This document shows, one piece after another, positions 9,593 through 21,157 of a DNA stretch of 64,000 bases (position 1 is the stretch's first letter; every line of letters starts with the position of its first letter). The translations under genes and the position numbers were made by a program. This stretch comes from Combretum micranthum (Eukaryota; Streptophyta; Magnoliopsida; Myrtales; Combretaceae), in NCBI GenBank assembly GCA_024138025.1, contig JAMXBD010000205.1, positions 126,501 to 190,500 of the forward strand, read 5' to 3'. The notes under the pieces are model-generated. The model did no database searches and was not told the origin of the DNA. It worked only from the letters and a program-made list of their open reading frames with translations.

Positions 9593-11743
9593 TTCTTCTA
9601 AGGCTTTGAAAAGAGCCTCACGGTGTACATTAGAGCTATCAGCAGACTCATGAGCGATATTTGGGCAGGTATTTTGGCCAACTGCTCGACAACCTTGTAT
9701 TCACTTGCTTTCATCAGTTTTGCCAATGCTGACTTCTCTTCATCTTTCTTCCTTCTTCATTTTGCTGCTGTGGCATATTCACAGTTGCATTCTTTCCGGT
9801 CGACTCATAAACTCTTCCTGAGCGAGTAAGGCCACCAACCATGGCCATTGAAGCATGATTTACCGCCTTATAATCAAATGGAGCGGCTTTATACTCACAC
9901 ACAGCAAGGGGTATCTGAAAGGTATAGTTCCTAGGCTTTGATGAAGTTGATCCATCTTCACTACCTTTGCCTATTTCGATTTTGATGGATCTAGGTCCAC
10001 CTTCGATCATACCCACAAACTCGTCTTCTTTTGCTTTCTTATCTTCCTCTTCAAATTCTGGACCCCATCCAGTTGGAGGAGCAGCATAGACACGGGGCTC
10101 AAACCAGTAATCTATTAAATACTGGTATTTTCCATCATTTCCCAGGGTTCCAATGGTTGGATCTCCAGCCTGATACCTTTCCCATAACTCAGCCTGTGTG
10201 CTCGATCTCCTTGGTTTCGGGATCAACATTTCCAGAATCTCTTCTTTTTTAATAGTTCCTCCTTGTAGTAGCTTGTAAATAGCAGGCCTGGTTTTGGTGC
10301 GGTCTCTTAAATTCATATTGAGCAAATGACCCTTCTGGCGAAGGTTCCATGCTACTTGTTCTATGGTGATTGGCAACTCATCCAGATTGATTTCTTGATC
10401 CGGCACTTCAGCGGTGATCATATTGATGACTGGTCCATGGTTTGGCAGTGGGTTAGTAGAGACGTTTGGAGTCTCAACGAAATCCAACTGGATGACTTTT
10501 GCATCAATAAGATCTTGGATTTTATGCCTAAGCCTCCACATCTGTCTGTTGAATGCCCGATTTGCCCCATGTGATATTCACACTTCAGCTCAGGATTGTA
10601 ATATCTAGGCTTTAAGTCTTCCCTAGGAACTTCAAGATTGATCAGATTATCGGCCCTTAATTTAGCTAATACTTGGCTAAGGGGAACCGGAATTCGAGTG
10701 AAGTTCCGCCTGCTGAACCTTGATTGTTGATTTGGGACTGCACTTTGTTGAGTCTGATCCTTATTCTGATTTTGATTCTGATTTGTTGACAACACGAAAG
10801 ACTTAGTAGGGCCAGTTGCATCTGAAGTATTGACCATGCTGACGGTTGAATCTTTCCCTTTGTATGGGACATTTCTCGGTGCAGTATATTTCTTTTCTTG
10901 TTGCAATTTTCCTGCTGAAATTGCATTCTCAATCCTGCACCCAGCTATCACCACTTCTGAGAAACTTGCTGATGCATGCCCAATCAGATGGGAAAAGAAA
11001 GGTTCCTCTAGCGTGTTGATAAAAGTGAAAGTGAGGTCCTTTCAGGCATCGGGGTGGTGATCCTTGCAGCCAATGCTCTCCAGCGCTGAGCATACTCCTT
11101 GAAAGTCTCTTCTTTCTTCTTCTTCAGATTGCTTAAATCCCATACCGAGGGCGCCATCTCAATGTTAAACTTATACTGATTAAAAACGCCCTAGCCAACT
11201 TGTCCCAAGTATCAATTCTTGGTCTAATTGGGCGTACCAGGCCAAAGCAGCACCAGTAAGACTGTCCTGGAAGGTTTGCACCATCAGCTTGTCAAACTTA
11301 TATTGCCCCATTCGTCGCACATACAATCTGGTATGCATATTAGGGCAACCTGTCCCGTCATATTTTTCAAATTCCGGTGCCTTAAATTTCTCAGGGAAGG
11401 CACCTTCCTCATATTGAGGCAAATTCAGATCGCGGTTTGATCAAAACCATCGAACGTCTTCATTTTCTCAAACAGTTTTCTTCCATTTCTTTAGCCTGAG
11501 CTTCCAGTTCTTTCTTCAACTCAGCCGCATTAAACTCATTTGATGACTCCTCTTGCTGAATAAGCTGCCTCAATTTCTTTTCCTTTCTGTGCCTTGAATT
11601 TCTTCAGAGTTGTGGGGTCTTGAGTTGGCAAGACTCTGTGTTAAAGCCTGCATCTGTTCAGCAATTCCAAGGAGGGTTTGTTCCACGGTGTTGAGTCTTT
11701 GTTCATTGGTCTGGTCTGTGGGGTTGCTCCCGGTGTTAGACAT
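9593..11743 (-). pseudogene. Element O: gag
   Basis: Capsid/nucleocapsid region. The probable start is the ATG at 11743-11741, reading MSNTGSNPTDQTNEQ. The retrotransposon gag domain is readable at 11422-11180 ('FDKLMVQTFQDSLTGAALAW') after a frameshift. A zinc-knuckle-like motif, 'CEYHMGQIGHSTDRC' (C-x2-H-x5-H-x4-C), lies at about 10590-10540, and the 'WRLRHKIQDLIDAKVIQ' segment follows. The downstream part (10541-9714) is acidic and low in complexity before protease. At least four frame changes and several stops break it. Gag would form the cytoplasmic virus-like particle that packages element RNA. Confidence 0.85.
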
Positions 11744-12091
11744 CTTAGCTCGGGATCTGGTAACAATAGGGCTCCTAACCGGCTTGGACGCTATCTTTCA
11801 AGTTTTACTCAAACTCGAATTTGCTAGACCTGGACATTTATCATTTATTAATATTTTTTTTTAAGAATAAATGAATTAATATACATATGCAAGAATGCAG
11901 ATATGCTATCACACAGATGCAAATGGGGATATTGACCAATGATTTTTTTTAAAAAAAATTTGTATTAAAAGATAATGTTTAACATAACAAAAATTCTAAT
12001 GGTTTAGAAACCTTATTTCCTAGTGACTGAATCAAAACTACTTTCTAATGGTTTCAAAGAACCTTGATTCCTAAGGACTAAACCTAAACAA
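11744..12091 (-). other. Element O: spacer between ORF1 and gag
   Basis: About 350 bp of AT-rich sequence separating the ORF1 stop from the gag start. No ORF with recognisable content. A T-run and A-run near 11945-11965 are the only visible features. Confidence 0.6.
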
Positions 12092-13603
12092 CTAAACCAG
12101 TCTTCTTGTCTTAGTGGGGCAAACAATCTTGTCTTCCAGGGCTAGAATTTTCTTTTGAGCTGCCTTCAACTCAGCCTCTAAGAATGAAATTCTGCTTCCA
12201 GCACTTTGCAGGCGATCCACCATTTCCCTCTCTCTTTCTTGGAAATCTCGGTGACATACTTCCAGGCGAGCCGAAACAGCTTCCATGTAAGCAATTGTTT
12301 CAGGGTCAGGTTCCGATGGTGCTGGTTGAAGGACATCGGGAGCTTCATATCGAATATCCTTATTCTTCTTCATTTGGCTAGCCACATACCACCTGGTTGC
12401 TCTATACTTCTTGTTTCCTTATTTTCTGGCTCGACTTCAAAAACCGGCTTCACCTCTCTATTTTCCCATATAGCTCGGATTTGATTTAACTTGAATTCTT
12501 TAGCTGGTAGTATCTTGGTTGGATCCAAATAATCCAGAGTGACTTGCTCCAAATTAGGCTTGACAGTAATATCTTGCAGCATACCATACTGTCTGATAAC
12601 ACTTGAGGGGTAATAACCAGTACAGCCGGTGAGTCCAATTAGGGGTACTGCCATGTATTCCTTGCAACTTAGGATGGCTGCAGGGCTTTTGAACCAGCGA
12701 GCTTGCCACATCATGTCTTCAGGTGGCATGTCTTCAAGAATGGCAATTATATCCCATAAATGATCATCTTCCATGTGGACCCTTTCAGCAAAGGATTGGA
12801 TGAGATCATATTTCAGGCTGATGAGGGATCCATTAGCCAAGTCTTTTCCGTAGTGCTTAATGTGGCTAGCAAACCAAACCATTAGTAAGTGCATGCTTGC
12901 TTTGAACTTGCCTTGTCCTTTAGACTTGATGTGATTCAGACTACGGACTTGTTCGGCTAGAAGAGCAGGAACATAGGATTTGCCAGCTAAATATTGAGAA
13001 ACCAGCTCTATGACCCGGAAGTGGATGAACAAATTGCCATTAGGGAAGAGAATAGTTGCAAAAGCAGCTACTATGAAGGCATTAACCCGGTTTTCTTCCC
13101 AAACTTCAAGTGGTATACTGAAAGTGGATCGGTTGCTTTTAAAGTATTCAGGAGTTCCAAACCAGTCCATCAGTGTGTTAGGGATGCAATATTCATTGCA
13201 ATCATTGATAGCTTCAATAATTGGTCCCCTCTTGATCCCCAAAAACTGATATAACACGGACCGGGCTATGCTTGAAATTTGGAATATAGATTCCTTCAGA
13301 GGTAGGAGGTGCTTGGAGTAGTAGTATATTCCTCAATGGTTGGGCTAAGTACATGCTGACCAAACGGAAGACAGCTTCTTCAGGTTCCCATAGATGAGTG
13401 AGGGCCCGGAACATGGTGAATGGAACATGGATCTTTGGTAGGCTGAGGATTGGGCCTAACTATCTCAATGAATGACTTTGGACTGGAGTAAAACTGACAA
13501 ACCATCGGTCCAGTAGGAGCATTGGATCCTTGAAAGGTTCCACTCGATTTTCTCTAATAAGGCGAGCCCATAAGCTATCGCTACTGTCGGTTGAAGACAT
13601 CAT
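12092..13603 (-). pseudogene. Element O: ORF1 (Ogre-specific protein upstream of gag)
   Basis: An extra ORF between PBS and gag, the defining feature of Ogre elements; the biochemical function of the protein is unknown. The probable start is at 13603 ('MMSSTDSSDSLWARLI'). Readable blocks are 'FRALTHLWEPEEAVFRL' (13414-13214), a long block at 13257-12370 with 'WFGTPEYFKSNRSTF' and 'MLQDITVKPNLEQVTLDYL', and a C-terminal block at 12385-12092 that looks like a coiled coil ('LEAELKAAQKKILALEDK'). The layout resembles the DUF7745-type domain of Ogre ORF1 proteins, as far as I recognise it. Three small frame changes (near 13430, 13230 and 12375) break the copy. Confidence 0.8.
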
Positions 13604-14147
13604 TTTCTGAAAATTTTTAAAAGGTATAAGCTAATATTTACAAAATTTTTTAATTTTTTGACAGCTTTTATTTTTTTTAGAATTTTCTTTAAGTATTTTT
13701 TTTAGTATTTACATATGTACATTTATTTTTCAACTTCATTTTTTAGAAAAAGTTGGTCAAATCCCATGCTAATGAATGCATGATTTGGTAGGGTTCTATA
13801 GGTTCCCCGATTTAGTAGTACTAAACCGGAGTGGGAGGACATTTCTTGATCTAGAGGGTGGAAAGCCACAGCCCCCGGACCTTACTTCGTCCTCCTCGCT
13901 TAGGCTCTTAAGACGGCCCTGGTACGACCGTATCTAGCACACATTCATGCTAATGCAAATGCAAATGCAAACAAAGAAATCAAACTTTTTTTTCTATTTT
14001 TTCATATTTGCAAGGTAGTATATATTTACAAAACAATTATTCAAGATAATATACAAAGAATCATATATTCACAAAAATTGAGCAAGGATAAATTTAAAAT
14101 TTAAAATTCCTAAGTGGCTAGCCCTCTCTTTTTTAAAAAAAATTTAG
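13604..14147 (-). other. Element O: 5' leader between PBS and ORF1
   Basis: About 540 bp of untranslated leader. Mostly AT-rich, with one GC-richer block (about 13800-13950). No credible ORF. Packaging signals would be expected here, but I cannot point to one. Confidence 0.7.
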
Positions 14148-14165
14148 TCCCCAGTGGAGTCGCCA
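14148..14165 (-). other. Element O: primer binding site (tRNA-Arg type)
   Basis: On the minus strand TGGCGACTCCACTGGGGA, three bases inside the 5' LTR end. This is the PBS type reported for Ogre elements, complementary to the 3' end of a tRNA-Arg. It fixes the minus orientation and the internal boundary of the 5' LTR. Confidence 0.9.
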
Positions 14166-15239
14166 AGCTGTCGAGCCTGGATTTTTTCCACTATCTGGTT
14201 CATTTCTCTAACCCGATTCACATTAAACCCGAACCCATTTAACATGAATCCTCGACTAGGGGTTAAAAGAAATTTTTAAAAAATTTAGAGTCGCCACCCG
14301 ATATAAATCGGGAAAAAATAAAAGCTAGGATCAATGGGTCGGTTGATCCTAACTTAGCTACTAGTCTGCGAAAATTTGATTTAAAAAATCAACTTTTAAA
14401 ACCAGATATCATGGATTCGGGGGCTAACCTATTAAAACCAAATTGGTTACCACTTTTGGAATTTTAAATTATAATCTATCCTTTATGCTCAAAAAAAAAA
14501 ATCTAATAATATATTACAACAAATATTTACAAGTCAAATCATTCATTTTATTTTTTACATGTTTTTCTTCATTTTTACTTTTTATTATTTTTTAGAACAT
14601 GAATAACAACAAACATATTTCTTTTTTTTTAAAAAAAACATATTTACAAAAAAAACAAAACTTTTTTTATTTTTTATGTCGCCCCGCAGGTGCCTACGTA
14701 CTCGCTAATCGAGATCAGACAAAACGTAGTTCTTTTAAAAAAACTTTAATTTGTTGATCAATTTTAATTTTTTGAACTCTTTTCATTTAAGTTCATTAAA
14801 TTTTGAATTTTATAAAAAATCATTTTTGATGACTCCTATGATCTAATCAATTGATTTTTTATTTTATGAAAATACAATTTTTCTAAGCCCAAAAATATTT
14901 TTTTTTTATAAATTTTGTTCTTTGGAAAATCCAATATTATTATTTTTATTTATTTTTTTAAAAAAAATCATCACATAAATTCACAATATATCCAGAATAT
15001 ATTAAAAAATATTAAAATCATTTTTCATGCATTAAATATGCATTTTCCAAAGCAATTTATGTATAAATACACATTAAAAATAAATAAAAAAAATAAATTT
15101 ATATAAAAAATAAATATTTTGATTTTTTCTGTATTTTCTGAATTTTTCTGAAATTTTTATGAATTTTTTACTATTTTTTATTATTTTCTGAAATTAATTA
15201 TATAATAAACTATTAATAAAATAATACGGATTAACCTGG

Positions 15240-15585
15240 ACCGTCGGATGAAGCGGACGAGATCTGGAGCGTCGATCTTGCTGACCGATCTGGATCGTCT
15301 GATCTTATTGACTCGATCTGAGCCGTCTGATCGCTTGATGAAATCTGGGCCGTCTGATCGCTTGATTAAATCTGGACCGTCTGATTGCTTGATGAAATCT
15401 GGGCCGTCTGATCGCTTGATTGAATCTGGGCCGTCTGATCTGCTTGATGAAATCTGGGCCGTTGATCTGCTTGATCAAATCTGGACCATCTGATCTACCT
15501 GATGAAATCTGGACCGTCTGATCAGAGTTGACCGTTGACCGATGACCGACGACCGTTGACCGATGACTGACCGGGTTGGATTCGG
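15240..15585. repeat. 27-bp minisatellite and TTGACC-rich tract in the O 5' LTR
   Basis: Seven full units plus a partial one of the same 27-bp repeat as at 2840-3115, followed by a tract of gttgaccg / gatgaccg / cgaccg heptamers at about 15527-15580. It lies about 460-800 bp downstream of the TATA box in element orientation, so it should be present in the element transcript. Confidence 0.85.
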
Positions 15586-16037
15586 ATCTTCGGGTCGGAT
15601 CTCGGAGCTCCAGCGGGTGAAGAAGACGATGACGCGACTTTTCGAGGCGGATTCCGGTGGCTCCGGTGGTCCTCGGCGGCTGGAAGCTTGTCGGCCCGAC
15701 TCCTGCTGCGACAGCGCGTCCTTTGGTGGTGGTGGCGTTCACTCAGAACGACGGCAAGGGGCAGCTCCGGCGGTGGTTGTACGGCGGCGTTAATGAACAA
15801 AATTTTAAAAAAAATTTCAGAGAGAAATCCGATCAATTCGAACAAATCTAAGCACACTAAATCATCCAAATCAAGTTTCTAACATTGTTACAACACTCAA
15901 TTTGGATTAAATCTAATCCAATCAATTCGAATTTGAAAAATTCGAATTCTATACCCTAAATTCAAGAATTTCGAATTGGCTTTGCTATGTATGTGTTTTC
16001 TTGAAATTGACTTGTGCCTTTTGCTCCTAGGACCTCC

Positions 16038-16045
16038 TATTTATA
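16038..16045 (-). promoter_or_regulatory. Element O: TATA box in the 5' LTR
   Basis: The minus strand reads CTATAAATAGG, a canonical plant TATA box, about 570 bp inside the LTR start. Its orientation agrees with the PBS, PPT and coding strand. It would drive genomic RNA of the Ogre leftwards. Confidence 0.75.
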
Positions 16046-16613
16046 GGTTGCAAGCTCAATTTTACGTTTCGAACATTTCGAAAATGAATCAATTTTTGCC
16101 TCTTGATTTTTCACGAATTTAATTCGAAAATCCATGATTAAATTGTTTGAAACTGATGAATTGATGATTGTTTTCATATTCCATGTCAGATTCATCCAAT
16201 CAATTTTTGTAACTCCCCATTCATGTACAATTGAATGCTTTATACATTGAATTTTGTAACTTTTGGTTGTTTTTTGCACTAATCTTCATATTCCATAACC
16301 ACTTTGCAATTCCATCATCAATTTTGACAATCATGATGTTTTGTCAGTTAAAAACTGATGCAAAGTAAGGCAAAAGTCACATTTGAGAAAATGAAAAGAC
16401 AAAAATGATAAAAAGGCAAAAATTTGCCTTTGCTAGGTTTGAACCTGTGTCCTTGAGCTTGAATGTGTGTTTGGGTCAATGTGTTTAACCAACAGGCCAT
16501 TTGGCCTGTGCCTTGATCACTTAGCCAATTTCATAAATACTTAAGGCTTTTGGAAAAATGAATTTAATTAAATTTTAAGCCTTAATTAATTGGGCAAAAA
16601 TTGGGTGTCTACA

Positions 16614-16921
16614 TACATCAACCAAAGGTAGGTTTATATGCAGCTACTTAAATAATTCTAAAAACTTTTTAAACTTTTCCTCATATAGTCTCCTCTTTGC
16701 CTTTGCAGGGTAAAGTAAAGGTGGTTTGTATGGTTTAATAGGAGATACATTATTTTTCTGATCAATTTCTTTTTCTTCTTTTTCCTTTGTATCTATTTTA
16801 TTTTCTTCACATTTTTTCTTTTTCCCGTTCTTTTTCAACCCTCTTTTCTTCTTCTTTTTCCTCTTTTTTTTCCTTCTCTTGTCTCTTTTAACTGCCTACC
16901 ACTTTTGAGGGAAACATCACA
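16614..16921 (-). pseudogene. Element D: C-terminal gag fragment between Ogre and solo LTR E
   Basis: Minus-strand gag tail. A 64-residue open stretch at 16838-16644 is Lys/Glu-rich and ends '...EEKFKKFLELFK', the conserved Athila segment just before protease (compare 'DEQFSKFLDVFKKLHINIP' in element A at about 32100). It therefore belongs with 1-1739 across the Ogre. The sequence further right (16840-16921) is low-complexity Lys/Glu codons. Position 16614-16618 is the right tacat TSD. Confidence 0.8.
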
Positions 16922-16926
16922 AACTC

Positions 16927-18818
16927 TGGTAAGATCATATTTTACACAACTTTAACAAGCAAATAGTGATTAATTTGAGTTGAATTTCATAAAAATTTCC
17001 ACAATTGGTACTCGGATTATTTAGGTTTATGTTTCAGGTCCAAAGTTATCAAAGGAAATCATTACAAGGCAATTTGATTTGAAATTGAAGAATCTCAGGG
17101 TATATGCCAGCTTTCTGGATTATACGACGCCGGCGTATAGCTGGCTTAGAGGATGATCAGCATATTAAAGCTTCAACATTGCCTTTACACTGCTGGCATT
17201 CAACTAGCCTTGACATGGAACAGAATCAAGAAATCAAAGGCTGGCAAATATGATCTTGTACGCCGCCAACCTTGAGGTGTATGCTGAAGATCAGAAGCCA
17301 AGAATCAAGCACTGGCTCAACACTGCCAGTGTAGAGGGATTTAAAGCCAGCTTCTGCAATTTGATTCAATGCCGACTTTCTGGGAATCAAAGCTGCCAGC
17401 GTTGAGACGGCTTAGAGCGTCCACATAATTGAATTTTTGAGGGTTGTCACTTACATAGCCAGCCTAGTATTGAATCTGGCCAGCCTTTGAAGTTTCATTT
17501 GTATGCTGGCATTTCAAACCCTACGCCGTTAGCTTTGAAGTAGTGTAGGTCATCCACAAAATGCAAAATGTTAACGTTGAAGCCAAAGCTACCAGTGTAC
17601 AAGCGTTTTAGCAATGTACACTGCCTTTAAGCTGCCGGCATAGAAGTTGTAACTGCTGGCATACGTTTTGTAACTGCAAAAATTATATGAAACGCCTGAA
17701 TGTTTTGCTTATATATTCTAAGGATTCCTTGTTAGAAGACATTCGAAAATCATTAGAAAAGTAAGAAAAAGAGAGTTTCACAAATGTTTGAGTTTGTTTT
17801 CCCTTAGGGCACTAAAACCCTAATGTTCTAGCAACTTAAAGGCGATTAGGGTTTAGCTACAATCAATTAATGCCCATATTTGTGGGATTATGGATTTGAA
17901 GACTCCAGTTTATGGAATAAAACCATTGTTAAGTGTTTTCAATCTCTGTTTTATCATTTGTGTTGCTTGGTTGTCTATTGAGATGTTGTTCTTCATTGAT
18001 TATTATGAATATGTATGAATGAATTTGATGGAATGATACATGAATTATATTGATATTGAAATTGATTAATTGAGAATTTAATTATTTCTACTTGTAATCT
18101 ATTTAATTTGTACCTGATCAACATAGATTAGATAAATAAGTTAGAGATACCTGGGAGGGATTCAATGATCCACTTAAGTAAAACTTAGTTTTTTTGAATA
18201 AGATTTATCATAGGGATATGCAAGTCTGTGATAAAATTTAAGAATTCACTGATCTTTATGCGGTTAAGATTGCAAATTTAGGTCACTTGGCGGTGCTTAT
18301 TTTTTAGTTTTAACTAGAATAGTAATTTTGGTGAGAGCAAATTGCTATTAAATTGCTAATCATAGATAAATTACCTTGGTATGATAGTTTATGTTATGAA
18401 AGATTTTGCTACTCTGAGAGCTGAGTAATTCTTAGTGAATTTGATTAAATCCCAAGTAATCAATTTTATTTATCAATTTGAAGCATGAATCATTTCAAAT
18501 GAGAATATAAATATATTATTATATATTATCTGCATTTTCTAAACCCATTTCCTTCGTTGTTGTTGCTAGAACATACGGTTTTAGTTCTTCACAATCATTT
18601 GTAGTCAATTTTAGTTAAATTATCATAGATTAATTAAAATTTTGAACTTTCAATTGCTTAGATTAGGGTAAAATTCAGTAATTAGCATTAGCTCTCTGTG
18701 GTACGACTTGGACTTTCCAGAAAATACTGCATTGCACCCGATGATTTTGCTGATCGATTAAATATTACACTTTTGTTTGAAATTGAAAATTATTAGTGTG
18801 TAATTACTACTAGTTTCA
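16927..18818 (+). repeat. Element E: solo LTR, Athila type, nested in D
   Basis: A 1,892-bp LTR in plus orientation, starting tggtaagatcatattt and ending agtttca. It is flanked by the TSD aactc (16922-16926 and 18819-18823). The start resembles the tgataagatcatattttg start of the Athila A and G LTRs, but most of the sequence has diverged. A TATA-like ttatatatt is at about 17709-17717. Dispersed gccggc/gctggc motifs occur at 17100-17680, upstream of the TATA. No internal region accompanies it, so it is the product of LTR-LTR recombination. Confidence 0.85.
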
Positions 18819-18823
18819 AACTC

Positions 18824-19375
18824 CCTCCATAATTCTCTCTCTAAGCATAGTCACAACATTGTTTACCTCGTTTTCAAGCTTTTCGAGAGATCTTGAGTGG
18901 CTTTCGAGTGCTAACTCAGTCTACTGGAATTGGTGATCAGTTTCTTTGATGAAAGAAATGAGGGTTTCCTCCAAGCTGGAATGAGAGTTGAAGTTTCTGG
19001 GTTGCATATTTTGATACTAAAGATAAGGATTCCAATTCTGTGGGGGATTCCAACACATTCCAGGATAACTACAGGCAAAACACTGATTGGAATATCTCTA
19101 GAGTACTGGTTATCATTCTGTTGATGAGGGAAGAACTCTTCTTGTTGTTGTCTCAGGGCATCCTCCAATTGTTGAATCAGAAATGGCATATGGTGCTTCA
19201 TCACAAACAAAACAACCAAATAGGAAAAACAAACAAATAGAAAAACTACAAAAGACAAATGGCTATTCTAACAAAAAGATATAAATATGTAAAAGGTAGC
19301 TATAATAACAAATGAAAATTGATTTCCACTATTGCCCTATTGGACTTCAAAAATAATATTGAATCCAACACTAAC
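18824..19375 (-). pseudogene. Element D: shortened 5' internal region with mid-gag fragment
   Basis: Between PBS and solo LTR E only about 550 bp of D remain. A minus-strand stretch (about 19200-19000) has Gln-rich 'EDALRQQQEEFFPHQQND', like the part of Athila gag after the zinc knuckle. The main gag domain, which in element A takes up about 1 kb after the PBS, is missing. D thus carries an internal deletion of N-terminal gag in addition to its insertions. Assignment of the fragment to gag is by position and composition. Confidence 0.55.
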
Positions 19376-19393
19376 TCCCCGGCAATGGTGACA
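19376..19393 (-). other. Element D: degenerate tRNA-Asp-type primer binding site
   Basis: The minus strand reads TGTCACCATTGCCGGGGA, matching the Athila-type PBS TGGCGCCGTTGCCGGGGA with four mismatches. It lies four bases inside the LTR that starts at 19398, and shows that this LTR is the 5' LTR of a minus-strand element to its left. Confidence 0.75.
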
Positions 19394-19397
19394 GAAA

Positions 19398-21157
19398 TGC
19401 TTGGTGTTTGTTTTCAATTGAGTTCATACTGATTATTGACCGAGTTTTTCAAATTTATAAATCTTTTCTAAATCGTTTTTAATAACTACGGTCTCACAGG
19501 GTAAGTGCACCCATCAGATGTAGCATAGATAGTGATTTAGGTCGGTCCTAAGGGAATAGTTGGCAGCTAGTGTACTCCCAATCTCACCCATTGTCTAGCC
19601 AAAGAAAGGTTTAGAAAATCATAATGAAAAAAAAAAAAAGAAACTATCCTAAGTTAGTAATATTCACAAACATTTAATGGGCAAAATAAGAAATAAACTT
19701 GTGACTTCTATGAAATAGCAGCTCAAGGTTACTTTACCAATTCCTTATAAGAATGATTTATTAAAAACAGTAAACTTCTTAAAAGTTGTTTGAATTATGT
19801 GTTTATACCTCCATATTCTCTAATTTAAACTAAAGCTTCTCTCAAAGTCAGTAGTTCTAGATCTAGCCGAAACCAGTACTCTAAAATTCCAATTAGACCC
19901 GCATAAAGAATAGGAATCTATTGTTTCAAGAAAAAAAAAACAACTCAATGAGTTTTTTTTTAAAACAAGTGACAAAAAGTCTTCACCCGTTTCTCGATAA
20001 GAGATAGTTAGGATCGACTCCATTAGCAACCAAAGATCTATCCAATTGAATGATCTCTTGATCTATCCAATTGAAATCAATCGTGGATCTAAAAGAGTGC
20101 ACCACCCCTTTAAAAACCATAAGTTTAAGTTCATGTCACTAATTACAAACACCCAATAAAATTAACTGAAGCGCATTTGAAATTAACTGAATCAGGAATT
20201 GGATTCATAATCCCTAAGCTGTATGAGTTTGTTTCTCCATGGATTTATCAAAATAAGTACGAATCAGAAGAAACAAATCAGATTCAAAAGATTAATCAAT
20301 TAGTTGCTAAAAAATTAATAGAAATTACAAACATCAAGTTAAATTGATTTTTACCCAAAAAACAGAAGAAATTCTCAAGTAAGAAGAAAAGGAAATTCTT
20401 TCACCCAAGAATCCTTCAGAAAACTAATCTACGTCAATATGATGATTTACACTATCAGTACATACTTTACAATGCATGCTTGACCTTTTATTTATAGGCT
20501 ATTGGACACAGAAAGCATGGTCTACTTTATTGACACGTGGCAGATTCTTTCTAAAAGAATTTGTGATAACTTTCCATGCACACATATGATCTGTGAAAAC
20601 ACTTGTTGAGGGTTGCGTGTGATCTATTGGTCAAGATTTGTATAAAGCAAAATCAAGCTTGACTTCAGGAATCGCTAAAGTAAACTGTGTATTTTTGTCT
20701 AATGCTCTATCGAGGGTAAAATTGAGAAATTCGAGGCTTGTATTGCTGAGGCTCAAGATAATTCTGATGAAGAATGGTCTGTAAAAGCACTTGTCGATGG
20801 AGAGATTTGATGCTCGACAGTGTATTTTTCTCTAGAATGATGCTCGATCATTTTGATTGAAGTCGAGGGTCATATTGAGGCTCGCAGTTAAGGCTCTATA
20901 GACCAATTTTTGTTGTTTTCTTCCTTTGTTTGGCCTCAGCTGTGACTATAACGAGGCTCGACTTCTACAATCTTGACTTTTCTTATTGGTTTACTCCAAA
21001 TATAATTTAAAACACTTTGATGATTCCTCATTGGATCTAAGAGCTTTAAAAACAACATTTATATAAAAAAAACATATGTTTTACAGGATTTTATCTGAAA
21101 TTCTTAGCAAAATGAGCTCAAAACCCTATGAAAAATATAGATAAAAATGACTTATCA
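19398..21157 (-). repeat. Element D: 5' LTR
   Basis: A 1,760-bp LTR running from tgcttggtgt to gacttatca on the plus strand. It shares family-level similarity along its length with the solo LTR at 36089-37854. The TATA box (tatttata on plus, read on minus) is at 20489-20496. The 5 bp cttct that follow (21158-21162) should be one TSD copy; the partner lies left of the window. The short ORF near 19820-20029 is inside the LTR and is not a gene. Confidence 0.85.

Larger units (their letters stand above)
1745..16613 (-). mobile_element. Element O: complete Ogre/Tat-lineage Ty3/gypsy retrotransposon nested in D
   Basis: A 14,869-bp element bounded by two 2,445-bp LTRs (1745-4189 and 14169-16613) and by a perfect TSD, tacat. 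Read on the minus strand the order is 5' LTR, PBS, ORF1, gag, protease, a candidate intron, RT, RNase H, a second RNase H, integrase, tandem-repeat-rich 3' UTR, polypurine tract and 3' LTR. LTRs begin TGTAGACACC and end GGCTCGACA. The extra ORF before gag, the second RNase H, the PBS TGGCGACTCCACTGGGGA (tRNA-Arg type) and the large size together identify the Ogre branch of the Tat lineage. All ORFs carry frameshifts, so it is now non-autonomous, but complete structure and similar LTRs suggest fairly recent insertion. Confidence 0.95.
14169..16613 (-). repeat. Element O: 5' LTR
   Basis: Right copy of the 2,445-bp LTR. In minus orientation it begins TGTAGACACCC at 16613 and ends GGCTCGACA at 14169. 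A TATA box lies at 16038-16045, so U3 is only about 570 bp and the transcribed R-U5 part is about 1.87 kb, including the 27-bp array (about 15240-15530). Length equals that of the 3' LTR, although indels differ. The base run tacat at 16614-16618 completes the TSD. Confidence 0.95.

Noticed and set aside
14915..15106. Small Lys/Asn/Ile-rich ORF
   Set aside because: It is a chance frame in an AT-rich LTR stretch and is not kept in the other LTR.
15240..15530. Possible CRISPR-like array of 27-bp repeats
   Set aside because: Units are directly adjacent with no spacers, and the context is a plant LTR.
15305..15869. Open frames rich in Arg, Ser and Pro on both strands in the Ogre LTR (also at 3078-3435)
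   Set aside because: They lie in the GC-rich minisatellite part of the LTR, exist on both strands and do not match between the two LTR copies.
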